Assembly: GCF_001625595.1 (NCBI RefSeq)
Contig: NZ_AUXT01000179.1
Location: 1-50,610, forward strand
Direction: 5' to 3'
DNA length: 50,610 nucleotides
Origin: Pseudoalteromonas luteoviolacea NCIMB 1942
GTDB taxonomy: Bacteria; Pseudomonadota; Gammaproteobacteria; Enterobacterales; Alteromonadaceae
The position numbers were made by a program, and so were the translations under genes. A model generated the notes under the pieces. That model had not been told where the DNA came from and made no database searches. It saw only the letters and a list, made by a program, of their open reading frames with translations. Below, piece by piece: positions 1 through 9,175 of this stretch (positions are counted from its first letter, which is position 1; each line of letters starts with the position of its first letter).

Positions 1-534
1 ACAGAATTTTGAACGCCCTCCGGTCATATTTGTACCAACTATGTCCGTATTTACGATATTGCCGATGCCATTTAGGTCGATACTCATTAATAAAGAGTCA
101 TGAGTTTCTTTCGCATAACAAGATAGGTTGTTACGATTCTTGTTTTGCATACACTGGGACCAAGCGTTAACGATTGTGTCATTAGCCTTTTGAATTAAGG
201 CGTGAGACGACTTACTTCCCTCATAAGATTGGTCATCTTGAGAACAATGCTCTCTTTTCCATTCTTTAACGTTACCGCCGCCACCACCGATAGAAAAAAT
301 TCCAATAACATCAAGTGCTAAGTCACCACCAGAGCTACCTGAGCTGAACTCAGAGCTACAAACCCACTTTTTAAGCGCGATTTTTGATTCAAAATTCATC
401 GTTTGTTCGTAAGTATCAAGCACTCCGCCGGCTAGAATAGCATTACAACTCTCGTACTGAACTACCGCTACTGCACTCGCAGAAGCTGCAATTGAAGAGA
501 ATGCTAAAGCTATTAAATAGCGTTTATTTTTCAC
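1..534 (-). CDS. Secreted Cys-rich hypothetical protein, C-terminus off the left edge
   Basis: An open minus-strand frame runs from a GTG at 534 to the window edge (178 codons, no stop), so the gene is truncated by the window. The N-terminus is a clear signal peptide: Lys/Arg start, hydrophobic stretch, then AASASA before the mature protein. The mature part has several cysteines, a Gly/Ser-rich stretch around residues 66-88 (including SIGGGGG) and no transmembrane segment after the signal. I do not recognise a family. The cysteines and export signal suggest a disulphide-bonded periplasmic or secreted protein; that is inference. An upstream in-frame start is not apparent. Confidence 0.7.
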   Translation of the reverse strand, partial: MKNKRYLIALAFSSIAASASAVAVVQYESCNAILAGGVLDTYEQTMNFESKIALKKWVCSSEFSSGSSGGDLALDVIGIFSIGGGGGNVKEWKREHCSQDDQSYEGSKSSHALIQKANDTIVNAWSQCMQNKNRNNLSCYAKETHDSLLMSIDLNGIGNIVNTDIVGTNMTGGRSKFC

Positions 535-1277
535 GTTAATTATTAATTTATATTGGTATTTTATAATATAAAGTAGAGTATTGTAATGTGAAAAAATGTA
601 CATTGTTACCATTTTTAGTAAAGTTCCACACCCTTGTTGTTATTTCTTTAATTTTAAAATATAGAATGTTATTTGTTTTGCATTTTCCCATTTGTGTATT
701 TATAAGTGTTATTTATTTACAATGTCTAGAGCGGCGGTGCAGAATCTATCAACTTTATTTTTTTAGTGCAATAAAGGAGTTTTTGATTAAATTTGTGTGT
801 TTATAAAGTCGGGTTTTATTTTTATATTTTCTTTTATTGTCATTATAAAAGGTGAGGTTATGGTTTTTTATTAATTTGTTATTTTATTTATTTCTTAATA
901 TTTTGTTTTGTATTTTTTGTTTTTTTCATGGTTAAAGGCACTTTTATTATACTTTTATGTGTTTAGAGGTTGCTAAAAGTAGATTTAAAGTACAGCTTTG
1001 TTGTGAGTGCAGGCATATTGAAACGCTAATTACATAAGTTTTTGCGTAGAAAAGCTGCGTTATCACGAAATAGGGTTTTAGAATTACGCAGTCAAGCTTG
1101 TACTATTTTTGCACTGACTAATAAAAATCAATCAGTCAATGATTAGTACTTCGGGTTTGAACATCTGCATTAAGCTGATTAATAGCATCGGCAAATAGCA
1201 ACATCGGGACGTGCGTACTTTTTAAGATTGAGGTGCAGCAGGAAATCATATGAGTTAACATAGCGACAACTAAAACG
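535..1277. other. AT-rich intergenic region, no gene supported
   Basis: About 740 bp of strongly AT-rich DNA with long T runs separates the minus-strand secreted-protein gene from the TauE/SafE gene, so it should hold two divergent promoters. A 72-codon frame at 588-806 is rich in Phe, Leu, Ile and Val, as expected from random AT-rich sequence, and has no convincing ribosome binding site. I see no RNA gene, repeat or strong terminator here. Confidence 0.6.
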
Positions 1278-2102
1278 ATGAGTGTCCTTATGCTTTTCAG
1301 CACATCATTAATTTTGAGTTGTGCCTTGCTAGGTTGTGCCGTTGGCTTTTTGGCTGGGTTACTTGGTATTGGTGGTGGATTAATTATCGTTCCGATGTTG
1401 TCCGCAATTTTAATAGGCTTTTCAATTTTACCTGCAGAGCAAGTCATTGTGGTTGCCATTGCAACATCATTAGCGTCAATTTTATTTACCTCGACTTCAT
1501 CAGCGTTAGCCCATCATCGCAATAATAATATTCCTTGGCACATAGCCCCTTGGGTGATGAGTGGCGTCGCAATGGGGGCTTTGATAAGTGGTTTTTTAAC
1601 AACATTAATTCCTGCTTTAGTCATCAAGTGGATTTTTTTAGTGTGCGTTGTTCTAATAGCAATTAATATGGTGATTTCCAGTAAGCGTGGCGACAACGCT
1701 AAACAAAGAGCATTGCCGGGTGGCCCGTTTATAAGTGTTATAACAAGTATTATGGGAGCGCTGAGTGCCATGATTGGCATTGGTGGCGGTGTATTAATTG
1801 TCCCGTTACTATGCTTTTTTTCAGTGGACATGCGAAAGGCGATTGGCTGTGCCACGGTCAGTGGCATAGTGATCGCCTTATTTGGCAGCATTGGGTATAT
1901 TGTTTCGGGCAGTGAGAAACTCTCATTACAACAAGGTTTTGCTGGTTACGTTTATTTGCCAGCGCTGTTTGGCATTGTGTTGACTTCGTGGTTTACTGCG
2001 CCCTTAGGCGCAAAAGCGACACAGTACCTGCCTGTGGCAACAATTAAAAAGGTGTTTGCATTCATATTGGTAGTGATTGCAGGCAAAATGTTATTTTATT
2101 GA
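1278..2102 (+). CDS. TauE/SafE family membrane transporter
   Basis: A 274-residue, almost wholly hydrophobic protein of the TauE/SafE (DUF81) family, 8-TM permeases linked to export of sulfite, sulfoacetate or related anions. The internal duplication typical of the family is visible: IGGGLIIVP near residues 31-39 and IGGGVLIVPLL near 166-176. The ATG at 1278 has no good Shine-Dalgarno; an ATG at 1290 is possible. The stop is 9 bp before lgt, so the two are probably co-transcribed, as is common in this group. The substrate cannot be told from sequence. Confidence 0.88.
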   Translation: MSVLMLFSTSLILSCALLGCAVGFLAGLLGIGGGLIIVPMLSAILIGFSILPAEQVIVVAIATSLASILFTSTSSALAHHRNNNIPWHIAPWVMSGVAMGALISGFLTTLIPALVIKWIFLVCVVLIAINMVISSKRGDNAKQRALPGGPFISVITSIMGALSAMIGIGGGVLIVPLLCFFSVDMRKAIGCATVSGIVIALFGSIGYIVSGSEKLSLQQGFAGYVYLPALFGIVLTSWFTAPLGAKATQYLPVATIKKVFAFILVVIAGKMLFY

Positions 2103-2111
2103 GGGAAAGCG

Positions 2112-2906
2112 ATGGCTTTGCAGTTTCCAGAAATAGATCCAATTATTTTTTCAATTGGACCGTTAAGTGTACGTTGGTACGGTTTGATGTACCTGATTGG
2201 CTTTGCATTTGCTATGTGGTGGGCAAATAAAGAGTCAGAAAAGCCCAACTCAGGGTGGACCAAAGAGCAGGTCAGTGATTTACTGTTTTACGGCATGCTT
2301 GGGGTTATTTTAGGTGGACGCATAGGCTACGTACTCTTTTATAACTTCAATAAATTTTTGGCGGACCCTATTACCTTGTTCAAAGTATGGGAAGGCGGCA
2401 TGTCATTCCACGGCGGTGCGCTTGGTGTAATTACGGCTATTTTTGTATTTGCTTGGCGAACTAACAAGTCACCGCTATCAGTCGGGGATTTTGTCGTGCC
2501 AATGGTACCAGTTGGTCTTCTTGCGGGCAGAATTGGCAACTTTATAAATGGCGAACTTTGGGGGCGTCAAACGGATGTACCGTGGGCAATTATATTCCCA
2601 ACCGGTGGCGATGTGCCCAGGCACCCTTCTCAATTATACGAAGCTTTTTTTGAAGGCCTAGTGCTATTCTTAATCTTGGTTTGGTACCGCAAACAGCCTC
2701 GCCCAGCGGGCAGTATTGCAGGTCTATTTTTGCTAGGTTACGGTAGCTTTAGGTTTGCGATAGAGTATTTCCGTGAACCTGATGCGCATATTGGGCTGTA
2801 TGCAGGTGTGATATCACAAGGGCAAATTTTATCACTGCCGATGATTATTGGTGGATTAGGCCTGATGATTTGGGCGCACCGTCGAGAGGCTGTGCGTACA
2901 GCTTAG
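2112..2906 (+). CDS. lgt: Prolipoprotein diacylglyceryl transferase
   Basis: Lgt moves a diacylglyceryl group from phosphatidylglycerol to the lipobox cysteine of prolipoproteins in the inner membrane, the first step of lipoprotein maturation. The 264-residue length is normal. The family signature [14 protein letters not shown] is at residues 139-152, and HGG (in SFHGGALG) and RHPSQLYEA motifs are present. There are about seven hydrophobic segments. It supplies a function needed by the many lipoproteins encoded here (FlgO-like, FlgP, DUF1190). It normally precedes thyA in gammaproteobacteria, but here about 6.7 kb separates them. A strong terminator follows. Confidence 0.97.
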   Translation: MALQFPEIDPIIFSIGPLSVRWYGLMYLIGFAFAMWWANKESEKPNSGWTKEQVSDLLFYGMLGVILGGRIGYVLFYNFNKFLADPITLFKVWEGGMSFHGGALGVITAIFVFAWRTNKSPLSVGDFVVPMVPVGLLAGRIGNFINGELWGRQTDVPWAIIFPTGGDVPRHPSQLYEAFFEGLVLFLILVWYRKQPRPAGSIAGLFLLGYGSFRFAIEYFREPDAHIGLYAGVISQGQILSLPMIIGGLGLMIWAHRREAVRTA

Positions 2907-2934
2907 CGCGGTACTATTAACCTCCACTAAACCC

Positions 2935-2966
2935 AAAAAAGAGTGACTCAAAAGTCACTCTTTTTG
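2935..2966 (+). terminator. Rho-independent terminator after lgt
   Basis: Perfect 8-bp stem GAGTGACT/AGTCACTC (2941-2948 and 2953-2960) with loop CAAA, preceded by an A run and followed by five T. It closes the TauE-lgt unit and separates it from the copper block. Confidence 0.88.
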
Positions 2967-3039
2967 ATTGTAACTTTGCTAAGCCGTCATTTGGCGTTAT
3001 AGTATCGAACATTAGCTATCAGTTGATTCATAAATTACC

Positions 3040-3447
3040 GTGAAAACATCTCGCACATCAAAACTTACCACTATTGCTGTTCAGTTTATGCTGATGGCGG
3101 TTGTTATGGTGATGTTTATTGTGCAGCCAACCGCTAAAGCTGCAATGGTTTGTTCACACACCATGCCGTCGGGGCATGTGTCTATGAATATGGAAACTGA
3201 AAGTCACGGCCATAAGCATATGGCAACATCAAACAACCACATGCCAATGTCGATGCACGGTGATATGGATTGCTGCAAAACGGAATGTAGTTGCCCAACT
3301 AGCATGTGCGCACCTTTCTCGCTTTATGTTGGTGGTGCCAACTTGCTATATAGCCGAAGCGGGTTGGCTGATAAACCACTTCCAAGTCCCACTGGGACCC
3401 CACAAAGTACCGTAAACTTCGTTTATAAACCCCCCATTCTGGCCTAA
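3040..3447 (+). CDS. Met/His/Cys-rich secreted CopL-like metal-responsive protein
   Basis: A 135-residue protein from a GTG start. It has an N-terminal signal sequence (hydrophobic residues 14-35 ending near AKAAM), then a metal-ligand-rich stretch with many Met and His (MNME, HGHKH, HMPMSMHG) and a Cys cluster CCKTECSCPTSMC around residues 79-91. Small Met/His/CC proteins of this type (CopL/DUF2946-like) sit at the front of copper-resistance operons and bind or sense copper. The position just before DUF411-cusB-cusA fits. Family assignment is by composition and context, so moderate. Confidence 0.65.
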   Translation: MKTSRTSKLTTIAVQFMLMAVVMVMFIVQPTAKAAMVCSHTMPSGHVSMNMETESHGHKHMATSNNHMPMSMHGDMDCCKTECSCPTSMCAPFSLYVGGANLLYSRSGLADKPLPSPTGTPQSTVNFVYKPPILA

Positions 3448-3462
3448 CACAGGCTTATTATG

Positions 3463-3481
3463 CCCAATATTTGGGTTTTTG
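3463..3481 (+). terminator. Weak hairpin with T run after the CopL-like gene
   Basis: CCCAA/TTGGG stem with a 3-nt loop, followed directly by five T. A 5-bp stem is weak; it may be an attenuator between the small metal protein and the efflux genes. Confidence 0.4.
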
Positions 3482-3596
3482 GTTATTAATCCATCAAGGT
3501 CATGTTTGTTTGCTTCAAGATTTTGAAGTGTGTTAGTTATTATTTAAGCGTGCCTGCAGATGGTCCAACAATGATATAAATTGTAAGAGTGTCAGA

Positions 3597-4085
3597 ATGC
3601 AATATTTTAGATTAGTACTCCAGTGGGGGGTCTTTGCCGCTGGGTTGATTTTTCATAGTTATTCCTATGCCGAGCATAGCTCAGCGCTATCTGTTTTAAA
3701 AATTTATAAAACGCCTACTTGTGGTTGTTGCGGGAAGTGGCTGAAGCACCTTGAGGACCAAGGCGTATTTCATCAAGCCATTGACTTAGCAGATCTGAGT
3801 GCAACCAAAAAGCGTTTGAATATTTTACCAAGATACCAGTCTTGCCATACTGGTGTTAGTGAGCATGGGTATGTGTTTGAAGGCCATGTGCCAGCAAAGT
3901 TTATTAAGCAGTTTTTAAAGGCTCCAATCAAAGGGGCAATCGGTTTATCTGTGCCTTCAATGCCGCTGGGCTCACCTGGTATGGAGGTTGGCAAGCGTTT
4001 TCATCCCTATCAAGTTTTGTTGTTAATGCCAGATGGCAGCCACACAGTATTTGCAGAAGTTAAGCGATATGAGGAGCAATTCTGA
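3597..4085 (+). CDS. DUF411 periplasmic metal-binding protein
   Basis: A 162-residue protein with a signal peptide (residues 1-25, ending YSYA) and the DUF411 hallmark KTPTCGCCGKW at 38-48, in which C42, C44 and C45 are the likely metal ligands. A further Cys/His pair occurs in SCHTG, and the family's GHVPAKFIKQFL segment is present. DUF411 proteins are found in copper, silver and cadmium resistance operons and probably hand metal to the RND pump; the exact role is not established. The ATG at 3597 has a modest AAGAG upstream. Its stop overlaps the start of the next small frame (TGATG). Confidence 0.85.
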   Translation: MQYFRLVLQWGVFAAGLIFHSYSYAEHSSALSVLKIYKTPTCGCCGKWLKHLEDQGVFHQAIDLADLSATKKRLNILPRYQSCHTGVSEHGYVFEGHVPAKFIKQFLKAPIKGAIGLSVPSMPLGSPGMEVGKRFHPYQVLLLMPDGSHTVFAEVKRYEEQF

Positions 4086-4240
4086 TGAGCGTTTATCTAG
4101 TGAGTTCTAAAGCAATTATGGGTGTGCCCAGTCTTTTGTTCTTATGCCATTTCGGGTTAAGTGCAAGCGCCCTAACAAGGGCAGGCTTTTTGGATTGTGT
4201 ATATTATGCCATGCGAAATAGAAGGAGTATCGCACTATGA
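4085..4240 (+). CDS. 51-codon orphan frame between DUF411 and cusB, possible outer-membrane-factor remnant
   Basis: An ATG at 4085 overlaps the DUF411 stop. The frame runs 51 codons to a TGA at 4238-4240 that overlaps the cusB ATG, so all three are spaced as if translationally coupled. The product has a signal-peptide-like segment (VPSLLFLCHFGLSASA) and then only about 20 residues (LTRAGFLDCVYYAMRN and a basic end). Cus-type operons often carry a TolC/CusC gene here, whose mature protein commonly begins with ALT. The frame could be a deletion remnant of such a gene or merely a spacer. No homology could be tested. Confidence 0.35.
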   Translation: MSVYLVSSKAIMGVPSLLFLCHFGLSASALTRAGFLDCVYYAMRNRRSIAL

Positions 4241-5967
4241 TGTTGTCGATTAAAAAACACCTCCTAGGGTTACTTGTGGGCGCACTTGTCGGCGGTGGTT
4301 TGGTTAACCTCTACACTTTCTATAGCAGTGAAAAATCAAGCGAAAACAAAGCCGCTGAAGAGAAAAAACCACTTTATTGGGTGGCGCCAATGGATGCCAA
4401 TTACCGCCGTGATAAACCTGGAAAATCGCCAATGGGTATGGATCTCGTCCCTGTATACGAGAAACCGCAAGTTAATGAAGGCTCAGGTCCTGGAGTTGTA
4501 ACAATTTCCCCCCATGTTGAGAATAATTTGGGGGTAAGAACTGCACTTGTTAAAAGCATGCGCATACATACAGAGATAACCACGGTAGGTTACGTTGGCT
4601 ATGATGAAGATAAGTTAGTGCACATTCACCCGCGAGTAGAAGGTTGGATAGACAAGTTGTACATCAAGTCGATGGGAGAGAGAGTGGAGCAGGGTCAACC
4701 GCTATATGAACTGTATTCACCTGAGCTTGTGAATGCACAAAAAGAGGTGTTGGTAGCTTTAAAACAATCTGATCAACAACTTATTAGCGCTGCGCGCAAG
4801 CGTTTGAAGGCGCTGAAAATGTCACCCAAATTCATAGAGCACTTGGTGCAGACGAAAGAAGTCAGTCAAACCGTGACTTTTTACGCGCCGCAATCTGGTG
4901 TAGTAGAAAATTTAAATATTCGAGAAGGGTTTTACGTTCAACCTGATACAACAATGATGAGCATCGGTGAGTTGCAGCAAGTGTGGGTTGAGGCTGAAGT
5001 ATTTGAACGAGAAGCAGCCTTAGTGAAAGCTGGTTTGCCCGTGACGATGAAATTGGACTATTTACCGGGCAAAACTTGGCAAGGTGAAGTGGACTATGTC
5101 TATCCAAGCCTTGATGCCCAAAATCGAACACTGCGAGTTAGGTTGAGGTTTAACAATAAAGACTTGGCATTAAAACCAAATATGTTTGCGCAAATTTCTA
5201 TCCATAGCGACCCCGTCGATGAGGTAGTAACGGTACCTAAAGAAGCGGTGATCCGCACGGGCCAACAGGACAGAGTAGTACTCGTTGTTGGTAATGGCCA
5301 GTTTAAGTCTGTCGAGATTGTCATCGGGCGTGTAACCAGTGAGTACATTGAAGTATTAGATGGGCTCGCAGCAGGAGATGAAATTGTGACTTCTGCTCAA
5401 TTTTTAATTGACTCAGAATCAAGTAAAAACTCCGATTTTAAGCGCATGAATGTAGGCGAAACGCCCACTTTTGCATGGATGCAAGGTAGGGTCAATGAGA
5501 TACAGCGACAACAACGGATTGCCAATATTACGCATGACCCTGTAGCGGCATGGAACTGGCCAGAAATGACGATGGACTTTGGCATTGCTGACAGTGTTGA
5601 CATAGAGGCACTCAAAGCGGGTCAGGCACTGCATTTTAAAGTCATACAGTCAGGCTCCGGAGAGTATTTGGTCTCTGAAATCCATATTGTTTCTGAACCG
5701 TCATTTCCGAGTGCTACGGTACGTGGCGTGATCAATCAAGTTGATATTGATGCGCGGGTATTAAACATCAGCCGTGAAGCAATCGAGAAATGGAATCGTC
5801 AGGCCGCTACGATGGATTTTGTTGTAGCAAAGGGTGTTGAGCTTCAACAGTTCAAAACAGGCGATGCTGTCAAATTTACCTTTGAAGTTAGGGAAAACTT
5901 AGTGGTGACAGAGATCATGTTGCAACAGGCTGGCGATGAAGCACATCACAGCCACGGCCATCATTAA
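4237..5967 (+). CDS. cusB: Cu(I)/Ag(I) efflux periplasmic adaptor (CusB-like) with N-terminal HMBD and two C-terminal CusF-like domains
   Basis: Membrane-fusion adaptor that links the CusA pump to an outer-membrane channel and binds copper or silver. Residues 5-28 form an uncleaved anchor or signal. Residues 46-75 (YWVAPMDA...PGKSPMGMDLVP) are a heavy-metal-binding domain. The barrel-sandwich, helical hairpin and beta-barrel core follows to about 400. Two CusF-like OB folds follow at roughly 414-485 (with WNWPEMTMDF, the Trp/Met copper site) and 493-563 (with WNRQAATMDF). The C-terminus is His-rich (HHSHGHH). At 576 residues it is longer than E. coli CusB because the chaperone is fused in. 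AAGGAG lies 9 bp before the ATG at 4237. Confidence 0.92.
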   Translation: MMLSIKKHLLGLLVGALVGGGLVNLYTFYSSEKSSENKAAEEKKPLYWVAPMDANYRRDKPGKSPMGMDLVPVYEKPQVNEGSGPGVVTISPHVENNLGVRTALVKSMRIHTEITTVGYVGYDEDKLVHIHPRVEGWIDKLYIKSMGERVEQGQPLYELYSPELVNAQKEVLVALKQSDQQLISAARKRLKALKMSPKFIEHLVQTKEVSQTVTFYAPQSGVVENLNIREGFYVQPDTTMMSIGELQQVWVEAEVFEREAALVKAGLPVTMKLDYLPGKTWQGEVDYVYPSLDAQNRTLRVRLRFNNKDLALKPNMFAQISIHSDPVDEVVTVPKEAVIRTGQQDRVVLVVGNGQFKSVEIVIGRVTSEYIEVLDGLAAGDEIVTSAQFLIDSESSKNSDFKRMNVGETPTFAWMQGRVNEIQRQQRIANITHDPVAAWNWPEMTMDFGIADSVDIEALKAGQALHFKVIQSGSGEYLVSEIHIVSEPSFPSATVRGVINQVDIDARVLNISREAIEKWNRQAATMDFVVAKGVELQQFKTGDAVKFTFEVRENLVVTEIMLQQAGDEAHHSHGHH

Positions 5968-5976
5968 GGAGCCAGA

Positions 5977-8900
5977 ATGATTGAATCTATCATTAGGTGG
6001 TCACTGGTCAATCGCTTTTTTGTTTTGCTGGTTACGGCAATGGTGGCAATAGGTGGCGTGTATTCGCTTAAAAATACCCCCGTTGACGCTATCCCTGATT
6101 TGTCTGACGTACAAGTGATTGTCAAAACAAGCTATCCAGGTCAAGCACCTCAAGTTGTACAAGATCAAGTAACATTTCCATTGACGACGGCAATGCTTTC
6201 GGTGCCAGGCGCAAGAACCGTGCGGGGTTTCTCTTTTTTTGGAGACTCATACGTCTATATTATTTTTGATGACGACACCGATTTGTATTGGGCACGTAGT
6301 CGAGTTTTAGAGTATTTGAGCCAAGTTTCTGCAAGTTTACCTGAAACGGCAAAGCCACAGCTGGGGCCAGATGCTACCGGTGTGGGTTGGGTTTATATCT
6401 ATGCGTTAACAGATCGAACCGGTCAGCACGATATTAGTCAGCTGCGCAGTATTCAAGACTGGTTTTTAAAATATGAATTGCAAGCTGTTGCTGGTGTTTC
6501 TGAGGTTGCTGCGGTGGGCGGAATGGTTAAGCAATACCAAGTAGAAGTTAATCCTGATAAGCTTCGAGCCTACGATGTACCTCTCAGCCTGATTGAAGTG
6601 GCTTTAAAACAAGGCAATAAAGAAACGGGGGCTTCGGTGGTCGAAATGGCGGAAGCCGAGTACATGGTGACCGCGACGGGATATATCCAATCGATTGAAG
6701 ATATTGAAGCGATCCCACTTGGCGTCAATAGCAAAGGGACGCCTTTAACGATAGGTGATGTAGCAAATGTACAAATAGGACCACAAATGCGGCGAGGGCT
6801 CGCAGAACTGAACGGTCAAGGTGAAGTCGTGGGGGGCATCGTGGTGATGCGCTTTGGCGAGAATGCGCAGCAGACAATTGAAGGGGTTAAAGAAAAGCTT
6901 GCGTCACTTCAAAATTCACTGCCTGCGGGTGTGGAAGTAGTTCCTGTGTACGATCGCTCTCAACTTATTGAAAGGGCTGTCGATAATTTATGGAGTAAAC
7001 TGCTTGAAGAGTTGGCCGTGGTTGCTTTGGTTTGCGTGGCGTTTTTATTTCATCTACGTTCATCAATTGTGGCTGTCGTGACATTGCCGCTTGGGATCTT
7101 AGCCTCTTTTATTATTATGAACTTGCAAGGCATCAATGCCAATATCATGTCTCTTGGTGGTATTGCAATTGCGATCGGTGCGATGACAGATGGTGCGATT
7201 GTTATGATAGAAAACATGCATAAGCACATGGAAAAAACGCCATTAACAGATGAAAACCGTTGGCAGATAGTGGCAAAGGCGGCTTCTGAAGTGGGCCCCC
7301 CGCTATTTTTCAGTTTGTTAATTATCACAGTGTCGTTTTTACCGGTATTTATATTGGAAGCGCAAGAGGGCAGAATGTTTGCACCATTGGCTTATACGAA
7401 AACCTATGCCATGGCCGCTTCAGCAGGGCTTGCGATTACTTTGGTGCCTGTTTTGATGGGGTATTTCATCCGCGGCAAAGTGGTGTCACAAGATACGAAC
7501 CCTCTTAATAAATTTTTAATTGCCCTTTACATACCTGTGCTCAGGCAAGTGATGCGGTTTCCTAAAATTACGATTGCAGCAGCATCATTGATTACCATCG
7601 TGGGCTTTTACCCCGTCAACAAAATTGGCAGTGAGTTTATCCCACCATTAGATGAGGGGGATCTGATGTATATGCCTACCACTTACCCTGGCATTTCAAT
7701 CGGCAAGGCACGAGAGCTGTTGCAGCAAACGGATAAACTGATACGCACAGTGCCGGAGGTTGAAAATGTATTTGGTAAAGTTGGACGGGCAGAGACGGCG
7801 ACGGATCCCGCGCCATTGACGATGATAGAAACCTTTATCCAGCTCAAACCTCGATCGCAGTGGCGAGATGGTGTGACGACCGAAAGTCTAAAAGCCGAAT
7901 TAGATCAATTGGTGAAATTTCCCGGTGTAACCAATGCTTGGGTAATGCCTATAAAAACACGGATAGATATGCTGGCTACAGGCATAAAAACGCCTGTTGG
8001 TATTAAAGTCGCTGGTCCTGATTTAGATGTAATTCAAGAAATTGGTCAGCACATTGAGCGTATTTTACCAAACGTTAAAGGGACAGCATCAGTGTACTCC
8101 GAGCGTGTTGCTGGTGGACGCTATATTAAAGTGGATATTTCTCGAAAGAAAGCAAGCCGCTTTGGTTTAAATATTGCGGACGTGCAGCAAGTTGTGTCTA
8201 CAGCAATTGGTGGGATGAATGTGACTCAAACGGTTGAAGGACAAGAGCGCTACCCCGTTAACCTGAGGTATCCGCAAGACTATCGAGATTCACCTGAGCA
8301 ACTGGCGAGGTTACCGGTGATCACTCCTTCAGGACAGCGTATCGCTTTGGGAGACGTCGCGAATGTATACATCGAAAATGGCCCTCCAGGCATAAAGAGC
8401 GAAAATGCGCGTATAAATGGGTGGACGTTTATTGATATAGAAGGAGTTGATATTGGCAGCTATGTAAACGATGCAAAAGCTTACTTGGCATCAGAGCTTG
8501 AGCTGCCTACGGGGTATTCCATTACTTGGGCAGGTCAATATGAGTACATGGAAAGAGCAAAAGAAAAGCTCTCTTATGTGCTGCCACTCACTTTGGCTAT
8601 CATCGTAATACTGCTCTATATGAATTTTAGAGCTATCAGTGAGGTTGCCGTCATCATCGTTACGCTACCTGTGGCGTTGATAGGTGGATTGTGGTTAATG
8701 TATATAGAAGGGTTTAATTTTTCGGTGGCTGCGGGGGTTGGATTTATTGCTTTAGCAGGCGTAGCGGTCGAAATCGGCGTTATTATGTTGGTGTATCTGA
8801 ATCAAGCTTTGAGCGAGTTAAAGTATCGGGCCCAAAGTACATTTACGCCTATATCAATGGCGCAATATAACCAAGCCCTGGTGGATGGCGCTGGTTTACG

Positions 8901-9126
8901 TGTAAGGCCAGTGATGATGACTGTTGCCACGATTATTATTGGCTTATTGCCCATTCTTTATGGGACGGGAGCTGGCTCTGAGGTTATGAGTCGAATTGCC
9001 GCGCCTATGGTCGGGGGCATGAGTAGTGCGGTTTTACTCACGCTCATTGTGTTACCCGCAGTATATAACTTACTTAAACGTGGTGAAGTGGCACGGTTCA
9101 ATCGAGTTTTAACTTCAGAAAAGTAA
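5977..9126 (+). CDS. cusA: Cu(I)/Ag(I) RND efflux pump (CusA-like)
   Basis: Heavy-metal RND transporter of 1049 residues, using the proton gradient to export metal from periplasm or cytoplasm. The three methionines that bind Cu(I)/Ag(I) in E. coli CusA (M573, M623, M672) are all present with identical spacing: M566 in YMPTTYPGIS, M616 in APLTMIE and M665 in IDMLATGIK. This argues for a monovalent-metal rather than a zinc/cobalt (CzcA) pump. The proton-relay Asp in TM4 is D405 (GAMTDGAIVMIEN). GGAG precedes the start and it lies 9 bp after cusB. No CusC gene accompanies it in this window. Confidence 0.95.
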   Translation: MIESIIRWSLVNRFFVLLVTAMVAIGGVYSLKNTPVDAIPDLSDVQVIVKTSYPGQAPQVVQDQVTFPLTTAMLSVPGARTVRGFSFFGDSYVYIIFDDDTDLYWARSRVLEYLSQVSASLPETAKPQLGPDATGVGWVYIYALTDRTGQHDISQLRSIQDWFLKYELQAVAGVSEVAAVGGMVKQYQVEVNPDKLRAYDVPLSLIEVALKQGNKETGASVVEMAEAEYMVTATGYIQSIEDIEAIPLGVNSKGTPLTIGDVANVQIGPQMRRGLAELNGQGEVVGGIVVMRFGENAQQTIEGVKEKLASLQNSLPAGVEVVPVYDRSQLIERAVDNLWSKLLEELAVVALVCVAFLFHLRSSIVAVVTLPLGILASFIIMNLQGINANIMSLGGIAIAIGAMTDGAIVMIENMHKHMEKTPLTDENRWQIVAKAASEVGPPLFFSLLIITVSFLPVFILEAQEGRMFAPLAYTKTYAMAASAGLAITLVPVLMGYFIRGKVVSQDTNPLNKFLIALYIPVLRQVMRFPKITIAAASLITIVGFYPVNKIGSEFIPPLDEGDLMYMPTTYPGISIGKARELLQQTDKLIRTVPEVENVFGKVGRAETATDPAPLTMIETFIQLKPRSQWRDGVTTESLKAELDQLVKFPGVTNAWVMPIKTRIDMLATGIKTPVGIKVAGPDLDVIQEIGQHIERILPNVKGTASVYSERVAGGRYIKVDISRKKASRFGLNIADVQQVVSTAIGGMNVTQTVEGQERYPVNLRYPQDYRDSPEQLARLPVITPSGQRIALGDVANVYIENGPPGIKSENARINGWTFIDIEGVDIGSYVNDAKAYLASELELPTGYSITWAGQYEYMERAKEKLSYVLPLTLAIIVILLYMNFRAISEVAVIIVTLPVALIGGLWLMYIEGFNFSVAAGVGFIALAGVAVEIGVIMLVYLNQALSELKYRAQSTFTPISMAQYNQALVDGAGLRVRPVMMTVATIIIGLLPILYGTGAGSEVMSRIAAPMVGGMSSAVLLTLIVLPAVYNLLKRGEVARFNRVLTSEK

Positions 9127-9137
9127 GTCAAATTAAA

Positions 9138-9164
9138 GAAGCAATGCCAATATGGCATTGCTTC
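9138..9164. terminator. Convergent terminator between cusA and the RiPP-like gene
   Basis: A perfect 12-bp stem GAAGCAATGCCA/TGGCATTGCTTC with a 3-nt loop lies between the plus-strand cusA and the minus-strand small peptide gene, and can serve both. T-rich tracts are moderate on either side. Confidence 0.75.
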
Positions 9165-9175
9165 TGATCTCAATT

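Noticed and set aside
588..806. 72-codon plus-strand frame
   Set aside because: AT-rich, hydrophobic by composition, no convincing ribosome binding site or recognisable domain.
1136..1459. Minus-strand 107-codon frame
   Set aside because: Lies largely antisense to the TauE/SafE gene, whose protein is clearly real; its composition is that of a shadow frame.
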